Positions 26,331-33,112 of a DNA stretch of 37,220 nucleotides are shown here, one piece after another. Numbering within the stretch: the first letter of the stretch is position 1; each line of letters begins with the position of its first letter. Source of the DNA: Pantanalinema sp. GBBB05 (GTDB lineage: Bacteria > Cyanobacteriota > Cyanobacteriia > Leptolyngbyales > Leptolyngbyaceae); assembly GCA_016743235.1 (NCBI GenBank), contig VRZD01000052.1, positions 1 through 37,220 of the forward strand, written 5' to 3'. The position numbers and the translations under genes are program-made. A model generated the notes under the pieces. The model did no database searches and was not told the origin of the DNA. It saw only the letters and a list, made by a program, of their open reading frames with translations.

Positions 26331-26828
26331 AGTATAGGATTGCTTCTGTTGTTGTAATAATGAACAACTCTCCGTTAAGTGCTGACTGCCGTAAGTTGAG
26401 GTTTGTCTCAGTTATCTTGCAGTATCATACCTGACGCGATGTGCGACTACTCTTAGACAGTGACAAGCTGCTCGAACTGCAAAGGCTTGCAGCTATGCTG
26501 GTCGAGCCATCGACAGACTGTATGTGCCAAGAGCTTGCGATTGTAGAATCGCTGCTAGTAGACGATTTGGTGTGGGGCGATCGAGTTCAGTGCTTATGTC
26601 CTGTCCTCACTTTCTGTTCACCGCCTTTCAACTACTCCTATTAGACCAAGAGGGAAGAGGCGAAACAACGAAACGATCGCGTGATGTCCCTTGCTCCAGC
26701 TTGTTCGCGGAATACCTTACCCGGGGTAAAGGTAGCGAAGATACCGTTGGCGAACTCATCAGAGAAAAATCTAGGCGAAGGGTCTCCCGTAAAATGAGGG
26801 TAAAGGTCCATGGCTGAACAGAGGTGCA
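26331..26828. other. Intergenic region upstream of the HlyD gene
   Basis: No recognisable gene is seen. Short ORFs on both strands show no family features. The first 100 bp must contain the promoter of the minus-strand export operon. The right part is probably the decayed 3' portion of the cupin gene or insertion debris. Confidence 0.4.
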
Positions 26829-27119
26829 TTATGTCCATGCAACCCCAATCCATTTCTCCCGTTCCAGAAGACACCGCAGCAGTTGCACGAGCCGCCTTTC
26901 CAAAAGGCAACCTAAAACAAAGAACTCTTCACCACCCCCATGTGTGTGGGCTGAGAAATGGCTGTTGGGTGCATATCGGACGATGGACGCAGCACGGGCA
27001 ACCTCTTCACCATCCCGCTCCAGCATTCGTCGCTGGACACCGGGCATTGGAGAATCAATCCAGAGAAGTGCTTCACTGGTGATGACCACTCGTTGGCTCA
27101 AGTCTGCATGTAATTTCAT
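26829..27119 (-). pseudogene. ChrR-type cupin gene, truncated
   Basis: The first 70 residues match ChrR-like cupins: SPMPGVQRRMLERDG, then ARAASIVRYAP and SAHTHGGGEEFFVL. The metal-binding HTHGGGEE part of the first cupin box is complete. After FVLG the expected second strand and cupin box 2 are missing and the frame runs into unrelated sequence. The protein would normally be about 100-220 residues, either a zinc-binding anti-sigma partner or a small stress cupin. It lies downstream of the SDR gene on the same strand and may be a broken member of that stress operon. Confidence 0.6.
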
Positions 27120-27214
27120 CGTTTAGGTTTCCTGAAGCGTGATGAGTTGAGTGAGGAAAGAAACTGGTTTCTCTGGTTTCAAGTTGTCATTGGCACCCAG
27201 TTTACTAGGTTGGA

Positions 27215-27994
27215 TCAATACTGGTTGCGTCCAGCCATGACGCCGCCATCCACATCCCAGATGGCACCGGTCACCCAAGTTGCTTTATCTGAGAGGAGGA
27301 AAGCAACTGCTTCAGCCACATCCTCTGGATTTCCGACTCGCCCGATCGGATGAAACTGGTTGAATCCTTCTAGCGCAGTGTGAACCTGCTCCTTGGGAAT
27401 GAAGCCTTCATAAATTGGCGTTTCGACCACAGCCGGAGAAACTGCATTCACGCGGATGCCTTGACTGGCAAGTTCCATAGCGAGGTGTTGAGTCAGGGAG
27501 TGAAGTCCTGCTTTTGCCATTGAATAGGCGGAGGAGGGGGTGGCTTGAACTGCCTGTTTTGCCCACATCGAGCCAATATTGACGATCGCCCCGCCGCGTC
27601 CCTGCTTCACCATGTTCTGGGCAACGGTCTGGGTGAGGAAGAAGGTGGCTTTGTTGATATCCAGGTAAAGGTCATAGTCTGCTTCCGTATGTTCTAGAAA
27701 CGACTTCGGTAGGAAGATACCCGCCGCATTGACAAGTAACGTAGCATCAGAATGCTTGGCTGTGAGGCGCTCGCTGAGCACCCGTCGTTCATCAGGATTG
27801 GCAATATCTGCCTGTTCACCAAAAACGGTTCCGAACGCTTGCAATTCGGTAATGGCTGCCTGGAGTTTCTCAGTTCGTTTACCAATGAGGACAACCGAGC
27901 CGCCCCCTTGCAGCACCAACTGAGCAACACTTTTGCCAATGCCACTGGTGCCACCCGCCACGATGAGTTTTTGTTCTGCAAATGGCTGAGTCAT
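27215..27994 (-). CDS. SDR-family NAD(P)-dependent oxidoreductase
   Basis: The 259-residue protein has the classical short-chain dehydrogenase layout: cofactor-binding GGTSGIGKSVA, NAAG, catalytic Ser in IVNIGSMWA, YxxxK as YSMAK, and the closing WVTGAIWDVDGG. I chose the ATG at 27994, because AGAGGT lies seven bases upstream; the longer frame (28021) starts inside the operator region. The substrate is unknown; in TetR-linked pairs of this type the enzyme often handles reactive carbonyls or quinones. It is downstream of the tetR-like gene on the same strand, and a near-copy of that gene's operator lies between them. Confidence 0.88.
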   Translation of the reverse strand: MTQPFAEQKLIVAGGTSGIGKSVAQLVLQGGGSVVLIGKRTEKLQAAITELQAFGTVFGEQADIANPDERRVLSERLTAKHSDATLLVNAAGIFLPKSFLEHTEADYDLYLDINKATFFLTQTVAQNMVKQGRGGAIVNIGSMWAKQAVQATPSSAYSMAKAGLHSLTQHLAMELASQGIRVNAVSPAVVETPIYEGFIPKEQVHTALEGFNQFHPIGRVGNPEDVAEAVAFLLSDKATWVTGAIWDVDGGVMAGRNQY

Positions 27995-28027
27995 GGGATT
28001 ACCTCTTGGAGAATAAAACAATCAATA

Positions 28028-28049
28028 ATCTACCTACCAGTAGATAGAT
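28028..28049. promoter_or_regulatory. TetR-type operator upstream of the SDR gene
   Basis: ATCTACCTACC followed by AGTAGATAGAT forms an imperfect palindrome that matches the perfect one at 28647-28668 in all but two positions. It lies 33 bp before the SDR start codon and after the tetR stop, so the SDR gene appears to have its own regulated promoter. Confidence 0.8.
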
Positions 28050-28064
28050 AAAAGAGTAAAAAAA

Positions 28065-28637
28065 TTACGGGGTTGGACAGATAGAGGCTAAAAGCTGATC
28101 TGCAATGCGATCGAACGCCGATTCACTCGCTTCAGATGCCCGCGCAATCAATTGAGCACCCTGTACAGATGCCAGAAGCAAAGACGCTTCATCTTTAGGG
28201 GGTAGGCGAGGTTGAAGGCAACCCGTAGACGCTCCCGTTTCTATCAGGGTTTGTAACCAGGTTTGCGTCTCTGCAAAAAATGCTCTCACCCCCTCTTGCA
28301 CAGAGGCAGGTAAAACAGCCATTTCAGCCGATAAGATGCCACACAAGCACATTTGAGACTGGCTCAATCCCTGGCGATAAAGCGATAAAAACTGTCGTAA
28401 CTGCGCCTGAGGATCAGAGTTCGATCGTTCAATCTGCTTAAGCGTTTGCTGAAAGGCCATTCGGTATCGCTTGACCAATTCCCTGGTCAATTCTTCTTTG
28501 GAGGAGAAGTGATAATGGATGCTGGCTTTGCGAATCCCCACTTGTTCAGAAATATCGGCGAAGCTGAAGCTGCTATAGCCACGGTTGCGAACAAGGTTCT
28601 GGGCGACATCTAAAATTTGCTGAGCTGTTTCATTCAT
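28065..28637 (-). CDS. TetR/AcrR-family repressor
   Basis: The 190-residue protein has an N-terminal TetR HTH (residues 5-50: AQQILDVAQNLVRNRGYSSF, ISEQVGIRKASIHYHFSSKE) and an all-helical ligand domain resembling the C-terminal family often seen with quinone or electrophile sensing. The single Cys pair in MCLCGILSAEM could be redox-active, but that is speculation. The start codon lies nine bases from a perfect palindromic site, so it most likely represses itself as well as the adjacent SDR gene. Confidence 0.88.
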   Translation of the reverse strand: MNETAQQILDVAQNLVRNRGYSSFSFADISEQVGIRKASIHYHFSSKEELTRELVKRYRMAFQQTLKQIERSNSDPQAQLRQFLSLYRQGLSQSQMCLCGILSAEMAVLPASVQEGVRAFFAETQTWLQTLIETGASTGCLQPRLPPKDEASLLLASVQGAQLIARASEASESAFDRIADQLLASICPTP

Positions 28638-28646
28638 GATTCGATT

Positions 28647-28668
28647 ATCTACCTACTAGTAGGTAGAT
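28647..28668. promoter_or_regulatory. Perfect 22-bp palindromic operator upstream of the TetR gene
   Basis: ATCTACCTACT is followed directly by its exact reverse complement AGTAGGTAGAT. The site ends nine bases before the tetR start codon, a position that would block transcription or translation initiation. Confidence 0.85.
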
Positions 28669-28908
28669 GTCAAGGAATTCGTTTTTACAACGTTGCTCCG
28701 CAATCCTGCTCGTCGCTAAACTTGCCCTACACTCCTTGTTCCTAAAGGAAAATCACGCTGTATTTCTGGTAAGAGACATCTAGCACGCCACGGCAGCGGA
28801 CGAATCAGAGACACTGGTGAGTCTACGAAGGTGTTAGCGGACGCCGTGCTTCGCCGTTAGCTGGCTCAGTAATCAGTACTCGGTAATTCTTTATCCTAGA
28901 TCTAGGAA
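28669..28908. other. Intergenic region between tetR and the NmrA-like gene
   Basis: This divergent spacer holds the promoters of both genes. A short repeat-like piece, TTAGCGGACGCCG followed by GCTTCGCCGTTAGC, lies at about 28831-28860 and resembles the small dispersed repeats of the tRNA array. No gene is seen. Confidence 0.45.
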
Positions 28909-28960
28909 ATGTACACTATCCTCGGAGGTACTGGATGCATATCATCCTTGGAGGTACTGG
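28909..28960 (+). repeat. Tandem 26-bp duplication over the start of the NmrA-like gene
   Basis: Bases 28909-28934 and 28935-28960 agree at 21 of 26 positions, and both begin with ATG. The first copy would read MYTILGGT but is out of frame with the gene. Its GGAGGT now serves as ribosome binding site for the second ATG. Confidence 0.8.
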
Positions 28961-29804
28961 CAATGTTGGTTCAGCCGTAGCGCGAGCACTGCTCAAACGT
29001 CGTGAATCAGTTCTTGTCATCACTCGCGATCCCTCAAAAGCCGAAGGGTTGTGCCGGGACGGTGCCAATGTTGCAGTAGCCGATGTGCATGATACGGAAA
29101 CGCTTCATGGTATCTTTCGTCAAGGTCGGCGGTTGTTTCTACTCAATCCGCCCGCTGCTCCTTCCTCCGATACGACTGCCCAAGAGCGCCGCAGTTTAGC
29201 AGCCATTTTGAGCGCGATCGATGGGGCAGGTTTGGAAAAAATCGTAGCCGAGTCAACGTATGGAGCCCAACCTGGAGAGCGAATCGGCGATTTAGGGGTG
29301 CTTTATGAAATGGAGCAGGCACTCACTGCCCAATCTATTTCCACAACGATTATTCGAGCCGCTTATTACATGAGCAATTGGCGTGCATCTCTACCAGCAG
29401 TACGCGAACAGGGAGTGGTACAGACGCTTTATCCAGAAGATTTCAAATTGCCGATGGTTGCTCCATCCGATATCGGTGAGATAGCGGCTCGTTTAATGAC
29501 TGAACCGATCGAACAAACGGGGCTTCATTATGTTGAAGGTCCCGATCGCTACTCGCCACAAGATGTAGCGGTGGCATTTGCGACGGCACTGGGTCGTCCC
29601 GTTTCTGTTGAATCTGTTCCGCGTGACCAATGGTTGGTGACGTTCAAGCGTATAGGCTTCTCGAACGAGGCTGCCGAATCTTTCGCCAACATGACAGCAG
29701 TGACACTCGATGAAACATTTCTAGACTTGAACTCTGTTGAGCGGGGCGTGACTTCACTGCACAATTATCTCTGGCAGATGGTGCAATCAAGCGATCGTAA
29801 GTAA
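28935..29804 (+). CDS. NmrA-like NAD(P)-binding protein
   Basis: The 289-residue protein has an atypical-SDR fold: MHIILGGTGNVGSAVARALL binds the dinucleotide, and VLVITRDPSKAEGL and FLLNPPAAP follow. The Tyr/Lys catalytic pair of classical SDRs is not seen, as usual in NmrA/HSCARG-like proteins that act as redox sensors or quinone reductases. The ATG at 28935 is preferred because GGAGGT lies seven bases upstream. The ATG at 28909 is out of frame because of the 26-bp duplication. It runs divergently from tetR. No cofactor or substrate can be fixed from sequence. Confidence 0.85.
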   Translation: MHIILGGTGNVGSAVARALLKRRESVLVITRDPSKAEGLCRDGANVAVADVHDTETLHGIFRQGRRLFLLNPPAAPSSDTTAQERRSLAAILSAIDGAGLEKIVAESTYGAQPGERIGDLGVLYEMEQALTAQSISTTIIRAAYYMSNWRASLPAVREQGVVQTLYPEDFKLPMVAPSDIGEIAARLMTEPIEQTGLHYVEGPDRYSPQDVAVAFATALGRPVSVESVPRDQWLVTFKRIGFSNEAAESFANMTAVTLDETFLDLNSVERGVTSLHNYLWQMVQSSDRK

Positions 29805-29901
29805 ACTGAACACGGTCGTTAATTGGCTGAGTTTTTGGGGTGTAGTGATTTGAAATTATTGGTAAGGTGACTGCAGTCGAGGCTGTATCGTATCCAGTGA
29901 T

Positions 29902-30528
29902 ATGGAAGAGTATTTGAAGGTGAGTGAAGTTATCGACTGGCAGCATCCTGAGATTATGGAGCGAGCTAAACAGATCGCATCAGAATTTGAAACACCAATG
30001 GCGATTACCCCGCAGGGGAAACTGTTTCGCATCGCCCAAGCCTGTTTTGAGTGGGTGCGAGACGAAATTTTTCACAGTTTTGACTATCAAATGAATCCTG
30101 TGACTTGTCGAGCTTCAGACGTTCTTCAGCACAAAACAGGTTATTGCTTCGCTAAGAGCCATTTATTGGCAGCACTGTTACGAGCAAACCAGATTCCAGC
30201 AGGATTTTGTTATCAGCGGTTGAGTATTGATGACAAGGGTGCACCATACAGTTTGCACGGCTTTAACGCCATCTATTTACCTGAAGTAGGTTGGTATCGA
30301 GTTGATGCAAGAGGTAATAAAGAAGGAGTTAACGCTCAGTTCAGTCCACCTCAAGAGCAGTTAGCGTTTAAGATTCAATTTCCTGAAGAAGCCGATTTTC
30401 CAGTGATTCTTGCCGAACCCTTGTGGATCGTCGTAGAGGCACTGCAATCACAGAATACGTGGGATGAGATGCTTCGTAACCTTCCAGACATTCCGTTAGA
30501 GTCCGCAAAGGGTTATGGTTTGGTGTAA
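29902..30528 (+). CDS. Transglutaminase-like cysteine protease-fold protein
   Basis: The 208-residue product has the transglutaminase-like triad: Cys in KTGYCFAKSHLLAALLRA, His in SLHGFNAIYL and Asp in WYRVDARGN. The upstream helix (IAQACFEWVRDEIFHS) and the sequence DVLQHKTGYC are typical for small bacterial transglutaminase-like proteins, which usually hydrolyse or transfer peptide amide bonds. No signal peptide is visible, so it acts in the cytoplasm. It stands alone, with no clear operon partner. The substrate is unknown. Confidence 0.85.
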   Translation: MEEYLKVSEVIDWQHPEIMERAKQIASEFETPMAITPQGKLFRIAQACFEWVRDEIFHSFDYQMNPVTCRASDVLQHKTGYCFAKSHLLAALLRANQIPAGFCYQRLSIDDKGAPYSLHGFNAIYLPEVGWYRVDARGNKEGVNAQFSPPQEQLAFKIQFPEEADFPVILAEPLWIVVEALQSQNTWDEMLRNLPDIPLESAKGYGLV

Positions 30529-30652
30529 CAAATATTGAGTACGCGTCAGCTAGCTAAGATCCGCTTGCACACCGACTCTATCGAATTTCTTCGTTGAGTT
30601 TGCAAGGTTTCTAGCGGTGCGTGAAGTAGGTCGTTAGCCCTATTTTTATCAG

Positions 30653-31057
30653 TCAGTCAGGTGTTGTAGTACTTAAAGGAACAAGTTCACCAGATATAGT
30701 TAGCCCTAACCACATGATTTGCTGGGGTTCAATAATGCGATCGGTGAAGGCACACCTTTCTTCTTGTTGTGCGATCGCCCTAAACGTCGCTCGAATATCT
30801 GACATAGATAACAAGGTGGGATGAGATAGCGGTGCGAAGCAGTTCCCCCTTCGGGGTAATCGCCCATGTTTAACTACACGAGATCGTTTCCCATCAGGCA
30901 TTGGCTGCTGATCCACAAACTGCCAAAGTACTTCTCGAATCAGGGTTTGATAGCCCTGTTCTCCGGAAATCTCCCGCGATCGCTCCTTCAGTTCCGGTTC
31001 TAAGCGGATACTCATGACCTGCATTTCCGAAGTGCTACCTCGTTTGGGTGTATTCAT
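30653..31057 (-). CDS. Ribbon-helix-helix regulator with repeat-derived insert
   Basis: The product of about 134 residues has an N-terminal RHH/CopG-like domain (residues 13-50: QVMSIRLEPELKERSREI, then YQTLIREVLWQFV). The middle part, GRLPRRGNCFAPLSHP, is encoded by a small palindromic repeat (about 30833-30865, CCCC-TTC-GGGG hairpin) that fused in frame. I prefer the ATG at 31057; the frame extends to a TTG at 31063. Upstream lies the palindrome ATACTACACCTGTAGTAT. The same TGTAGTA half-site overlaps the promoter before the tRNA array, so the protein is a candidate regulator of itself and of the array. No toxin partner is visible. Confidence 0.7.
   Translation of the reverse strand: MNTPKRGSTSEMQVMSIRLEPELKERSREISGEQGYQTLIREVLWQFVDQQPMPDGKRSRVVKHGRLPRRGNCFAPLSHPTLLSMSDIRATFRAIAQQEERCAFTDRIIEPQQIMWLGLTISGELVPLSTTTPD
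30833..30865 (-). repeat. Small palindromic repeat inside the RHH gene
   Basis: GGTGCGAAGC followed by AGTTCCCCC-TTC-GGGGTAAT resembles the hairpin-plus-GCGAAGC layout of the small repeats in the tRNA array. It is translated without a frameshift as part of the RHH protein. Confidence 0.55.
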
Positions 31058-31096
31058 AACCAACGTCCTAATTTCTCTAAAAGGGTGGACAACCTA

Positions 31097-31114
31097 ATAC
31101 TACACCTGTAGTAT
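31097..31114. promoter_or_regulatory. TGTAGTA palindrome upstream of the RHH gene
   Basis: ATACTACACCTGTAGTAT has perfect 8-bp arms around a CC centre. A further half-site, ATACTACA, lies at 31140-31147. The position 40 bp before the RHH start fits autoregulation. Confidence 0.7.
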
Positions 31115-31147
31115 GCAGACATCCAGAATTGCAATACAAATACTACA

Positions 31148-31410
31148 GCTTTCTATGATACGCATCCTCGCCACCTTAACCAGCGTCCATGTTCGACCCC
31201 AACATTGTTCGGGTAGAGCAGTGGCGCTGTTTGCGTTTGAGAGGACGTATCGGTTTAGTGGCTGTAAATCCGTCAGCGAAGGCATTGATAGCACAATTCC
31301 TGCGGAACGCTCCGCGAACGCCGGATGGCTCAATCCGGATCAACTCACGAGCAGCGGGAGGTGCAGGGCAATCCTGACACCGACATAGGGAAACCCATAT
31401 CCACTTCCCC
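31148..31410. other. Intergenic stretch between RHH and HNH genes
   Basis: No family-like coding sequence is found; the short ORF at 31189-31377 has no recognisable motif. A GC-rich repeat-like piece (CTGCGGAACGCTCCGCGAACGCC, in two parts around 31301-31323) is related to the small palindromes of the tRNA array. Confidence 0.4.
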
Positions 31411-31450
31411 AACCCCCGCTCCTGGTGATCAGAGGCGGGGGTTATTTTTT
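31411..31450 (+). terminator. Rho-independent-type hairpin with T-run
   Basis: AACCCCCGC (31411-31419) pairs with GCGGGGGTT (31435-31443), followed by ATTTTTT. It ends immediately before the ribosome binding site GAGGAG of the HNH gene, so it may end an upstream transcript or attenuate HNH expression. Confidence 0.75.
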
Positions 31451-31463
31451 GAGGAGAAAACTG

Positions 31464-32040
31464 ATGCAGACCGAGCAGCGACAGAAAATTCCCATACTCC
31501 AAAACCAGGTCGTGGTGTTCTCTAAGAACTACCTGCTCCTGGTACGCATCAACCTTAAACGGGCGAATACGCTTCGCGTGAGCCGAAGGCACCGTGCTTC
31601 TGGTCACCGGACAGGCAGAGACTCTGGAGTTCAGCAGTACTCAGCAATGGGAAGTCCGCTCGCCCAGCGTCGTACTACAAATTCCGAATCACATCCGGTT
31701 GACGAGCGGCAATCCAGAGCGGCACTGGAAGCTTCCTCCTGTCAATCGTCGGGAAGTCTTCCGCCGCGACAACCACACCTGTCAGTACTGCGGCAGCACC
31801 AAGCACCTAACGCTGGATCACGTCATTCCCCGCTCAAGAGGTGGAACCCATTCCTGGGATAACGTGGTGACTGCGTACGCGAAGTGTAACTCGGCTAAGG
31901 GCGATCGCCTCCTGCATGAAACCGGAATGTTGCTCAAAACCAAACCTAAAGCACCGATGCACCCCGCGTTAGCGAAGCTTTCCGAAGGAATCGCCTTTGC
32001 CGAGCAGTTCTGGAAAGACCAGCAGTCTGTTGAGACCTAA
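31464..32040 (+). pseudogene. HNH endonuclease gene, frameshifted by a small repeat
   Basis: The first frame starts at 31464 behind GAGGAG and reads QVVVFSKNYLLLVRINLKRA, the usual start of this cyanobacterial HNH family. A repeat of about 25 bp (31567-31591) then shifts the frame. The remainder continues in another frame (LLVTGQAETLEF, WEVRSPSVVLQIPNHIRL) with an intact HNH site: CQYCGS, LTLDHVIPRSRGG, NVVTAYAKCNSAKGDR. The second part could be made from GTG 31594 as a 148-residue protein with all zinc and catalytic residues. HNH proteins of this type are often near tRNA arrays or mobile DNA. Either it is a broken gene or only the nuclease half is made. Confidence 0.8.
31567..31591 (+). repeat. 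Small palindromic repeat interrupting the HNH gene
   Basis: ATACGCTTCGCGTGAGC and the following CGAAGGCA sit exactly where family members have an uninterrupted KRAIVLLVTG-like run. The CGCTTCGCG core and GCC-GAA-GGC hairpin relate it to tRNA-array family B. Confidence 0.65.
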
Positions 32041-32076
32041 CTGGAAGCCCAAGTGGCAAATGAGCGAAGCCCAGTA

Positions 32077-32118
32077 GGAGAGAGCGATACGAGGAATGCT
32101 TTAACCGTTGCTCTCTCC
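32077..32118 (+). terminator. Hairpin after the HNH gene
   Basis: GGAGAGAGC (32077-32085) and GCTCTCTCC (32110-32118) are perfect 9-bp arms around a 24-base loop, followed by CCTTCT. It is likely to end transcription from the HNH side before the tRNA-array promoter, though the T-run is weak. Confidence 0.6.
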
Positions 32119-32133
32119 CCTTCTCAAAAAACT

Positions 32134-32181
32134 TGTAGTATGACCTTGACGCCTGTAGTACGTTGTATTATATTTGTAGCA
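32134..32181 (+). promoter_or_regulatory. Promoter overlapped by TGTAGTA boxes, upstream of the tRNA array
   Basis: TTGACG (32146-32151) and TATATT (32169-32174) are separated by 17 bp, a good housekeeping-type promoter. TGTAGTA occurs at 32134-32140 (before -35) and 32154-32160 (between the boxes). TGTAGCA lies at 32175-32181 (just after -10). The same heptamer forms the palindrome before the RHH gene. Confidence 0.7.
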
Positions 32182-32207
32182 TAAGATGAGACAGAGGAGG
32201 CCATCCA

Positions 32208-32402
32208 ATGAGCACTCATTCCCTTACTCCAATCGGTTACTGCTTGAAGCTGTTAGCGTTCCTGCCAACTCATTGTTCTGGCACTTCCACGCCACTTCAA
32301 GACGACCCAGCCAATCAGGGAAAGTCATCGTTCACTCAGTACACGAAAAGGCGACCGAATCTCCAGGCAGTCTATTCCCTGGAACGGCGTTATTTTCTCT
32401 AA
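32208..32402 (+). CDS. Hypothetical small protein before the tRNA array
   Basis: The 64-residue frame starts with ATG seven bases after the very strong ribosome binding site GAGGAGG and directly behind the TGTAGTA-box promoter. That is the main reason to call it. The sequence (MSTHSLTPIGYCLKLLAFLP at the start, then a polar, basic tail) matches no family I know. A slightly longer overlapping frame at 32186 lacks a ribosome site. It may be a real small protein, or a leader ORF for the tRNA transcript that starts about 50 bp later. Confidence 0.45.
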   Translation: MSTHSLTPIGYCLKLLAFLPTHCSGTSTPLQDDPANQGKSSFTQYTKRRPNLQAVYSLERRYFL

Positions 32403-32454
32403 TTCCGGCTGATTCATCAGCCAACTTGAACCTTGAAAACTGAATCGCCACCTT

Positions 32455-32530
32455 GGGGGTGTAGCTTAGTCCGGCTCAAAGCAGTCGCCTGTCGAGCGAA
32501 AGATCATGGGTTCAAATCCCATCATCCCCG
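32455..32530 (+). tRNA. tRNA-Asp(GTC)
   Basis: First gene of the array. Acceptor GGGGGTG/CATCCCC, anticodon loop CTGTCGA (GTC), T-loop TTCAAAT, discriminator G as expected for Asp. The outer anticodon-stem pair is a G-A mismatch. CCA is not encoded. Confidence 0.85.
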
Positions 32531-32533
32531 TAC

Positions 32534-32626
32534 AGCCTTGTGGACGTAGCTTGCTTCTCGAAGGGTATAGAGAAGTCGTTCTGGTTCTCAGCCAGAAAGC
32601 AGCGGGTGTAACTCCCGTCAAGGCTC
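32534..32626 (+). tRNA. tRNA-Glu(CTC) with reversed repeat in the D-loop
   Basis: Acceptor AGCCTTG/CAAGGCT, anticodon arm TCTGG-TTCTCAG-CCAGA (CTC), T-arm GCGGG-TGTAACT-CCCGT, CCA encoded. The D-loop is enlarged by a family A repeat in reverse orientation at 32546-32567. Confidence 0.7.
32546..32567 (-). repeat. Family A repeat, reverse orientation, in tRNA-Glu D-loop
   Basis: The reverse complement reads TACCCTTCGAG then AAGCAAGCTAC, matching the T-loop elements. It is the only family A copy seen in a D-loop. Confidence 0.8.
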
Positions 32627-32631
32627 CCAAT

Positions 32632-32726
32632 GAGGATGTAGCTCAGATGGACAGAGCGCCTGTTTCCGAAGCAGGAAGTCACAGGTACCGCTTCGCGGAA
32701 GCAAGCTACGATCCCTGTCATCCTCG
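32632..32726 (+). tRNA. tRNA-Arg(CCG) with family A repeat in the T-loop
   Basis: Acceptor GAGGATG/CATCCTC, anticodon loop TTCCGAA (CCG), T-stem ACAGG/CCTGT. The T-loop is 28 nt: 21 nt of repeat followed by TACGATC. All stems are intact despite the insertion. Confidence 0.8.
32686..32706 (+). repeat. Family A 21-nt palindromic repeat in tRNA-Arg(CCG) T-loop
   Basis: TACCGCTTCGCGG then AAGCAAGC. It folds as CCGC-TTC-GCGG or as GCTTC-GCG-GAAGC. Confidence 0.9.
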
Positions 32727-32731
32727 TTCAT

Positions 32732-32834
32732 GGGGATGCGATCGGTGTTCGACTGCTCCGAAACCAACAAACGGACGGTTGCAGGACTGGGGTACCCTTC
32801 GGGAAGGCAAAGCCTACGATTCCCCACATCTCCA
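32732..32834 (+). ncRNA. tmRNA-like small RNA gene, possible shortened ssrA relic
   Basis: Acceptor GGGGATG/CATCTCC with encoded ACCA. The D-region GGTGTTCGACTGC resembles the GGTTTCGAC box of tmRNA, and GGAC before the T-stem (TGGGG/CCCCA) is also tmRNA-like. The CTGCTCCG and CGGA/GCAG strands could form a P2-like stem. No tag ORF fits in the 40-nt interior, and no normal anticodon arm can be drawn. A family A repeat lies in the T-loop. It may instead be a badly decayed tRNA. Confidence 0.4.
32793..32814 (+). repeat. Family A variant, 22 nt, in the tmRNA-like gene
   Basis: TACCCTTCGGG then AAGGCAAAGCC. The first hairpin is CCC-TTC-GGG instead of CCGC/GCGG, and the second half changes to GGC/GCC; the following T-loop is TACGATT. 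Confidence 0.8.
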
Positions 32835-32840
32835 CCAAAT

Positions 32841-32913
32841 CTCCAGGTCGCCAAGTGGGAAGGCGTTGGTCTGCAAAACCAACTATTCGTGGGTTCAATT
32901 CCCACCCTGGAGT
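32841..32913 (+). tRNA. tRNA-Cys(GCA)
   Basis: Clean cloverleaf: CTCCAGG/CCTGGAG, anticodon arm TTGGT-CTGCAAA-ACCAA, T-arm GTGGG-TTCAATT-CCCAC, discriminator T as in Cys tRNAs, CCA encoded. Confidence 0.93.
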
Positions 32914-32921
32914 CCAATCAT

Positions 32922-33015
32922 TGCAGCGTAGCTTAATGGTTAAAGCCCCAAGCTCATAACTTGGTCATTGCGGGTACCGCTTCGCGGAAGCAAGCTACGA
33001 CTCCCGCCGCTGCGA
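32922..33015 (+). tRNA. tRNA-Met or tRNA-Ile2 (CAT) with family A repeat in the T-loop
   Basis: Acceptor TGCAGCG/CGCTGCG, anticodon arm CCAAG-CTCATAA-CTTGG (CAT), T-stem GCGGG/CCCGC, CCA encoded. The anticodon stem lacks the GGG/CCC pairs of initiators, so it is an elongator Met or lysidine-type Ile tRNA. Confidence 0.75.
32975..32995 (+). repeat. Family A 21-nt repeat in tRNA(CAT) T-loop
   Basis: Identical to the copy in tRNA-Arg(CCG); the residual T-loop is TACGACT. Confidence 0.9.
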
Positions 33016-33020
33016 CCAAT

Positions 33021-33112
33021 GCACAGATGGTGTAACGGCAGCACAAGGGTCTCCAAAGCCTTTTGTCCGGGTACCGCTACGCGGAAGCAAGCTACAAATC
33101 CTGGTCTGTGCG
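33021..33112 (+). tRNA. tRNA-Trp(CCA) with family A repeat in the T-loop
   Basis: Acceptor GCACAGA/TCTGTGC, anticodon loop CTCCAAA (CCA), T-stem CCGGG/CCTGG, discriminator G as expected for Trp. CCA is not encoded. Confidence 0.8.
33072..33092 (+). repeat. Family A 21-nt repeat in tRNA-Trp T-loop
   Basis: The hairpin loop differs (CCGC-TAC-GCGG), so one base of the loop changed while the stem is kept; the residual T-loop is TACAAAT. Confidence 0.88.

Noticed and set aside
26441..27126. Several overlapping ORFs upstream of the HlyD gene and opposite the cupin
   Set aside because: Only the minus-strand cupin frame shows family motifs; the rest look random.
30653..31063. Toxin-antitoxin pair around the RHH gene
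   Set aside because: No toxin-like ORF overlaps or adjoins it; the neighbours are intergenic DNA and the transglutaminase-like gene on the other strand.
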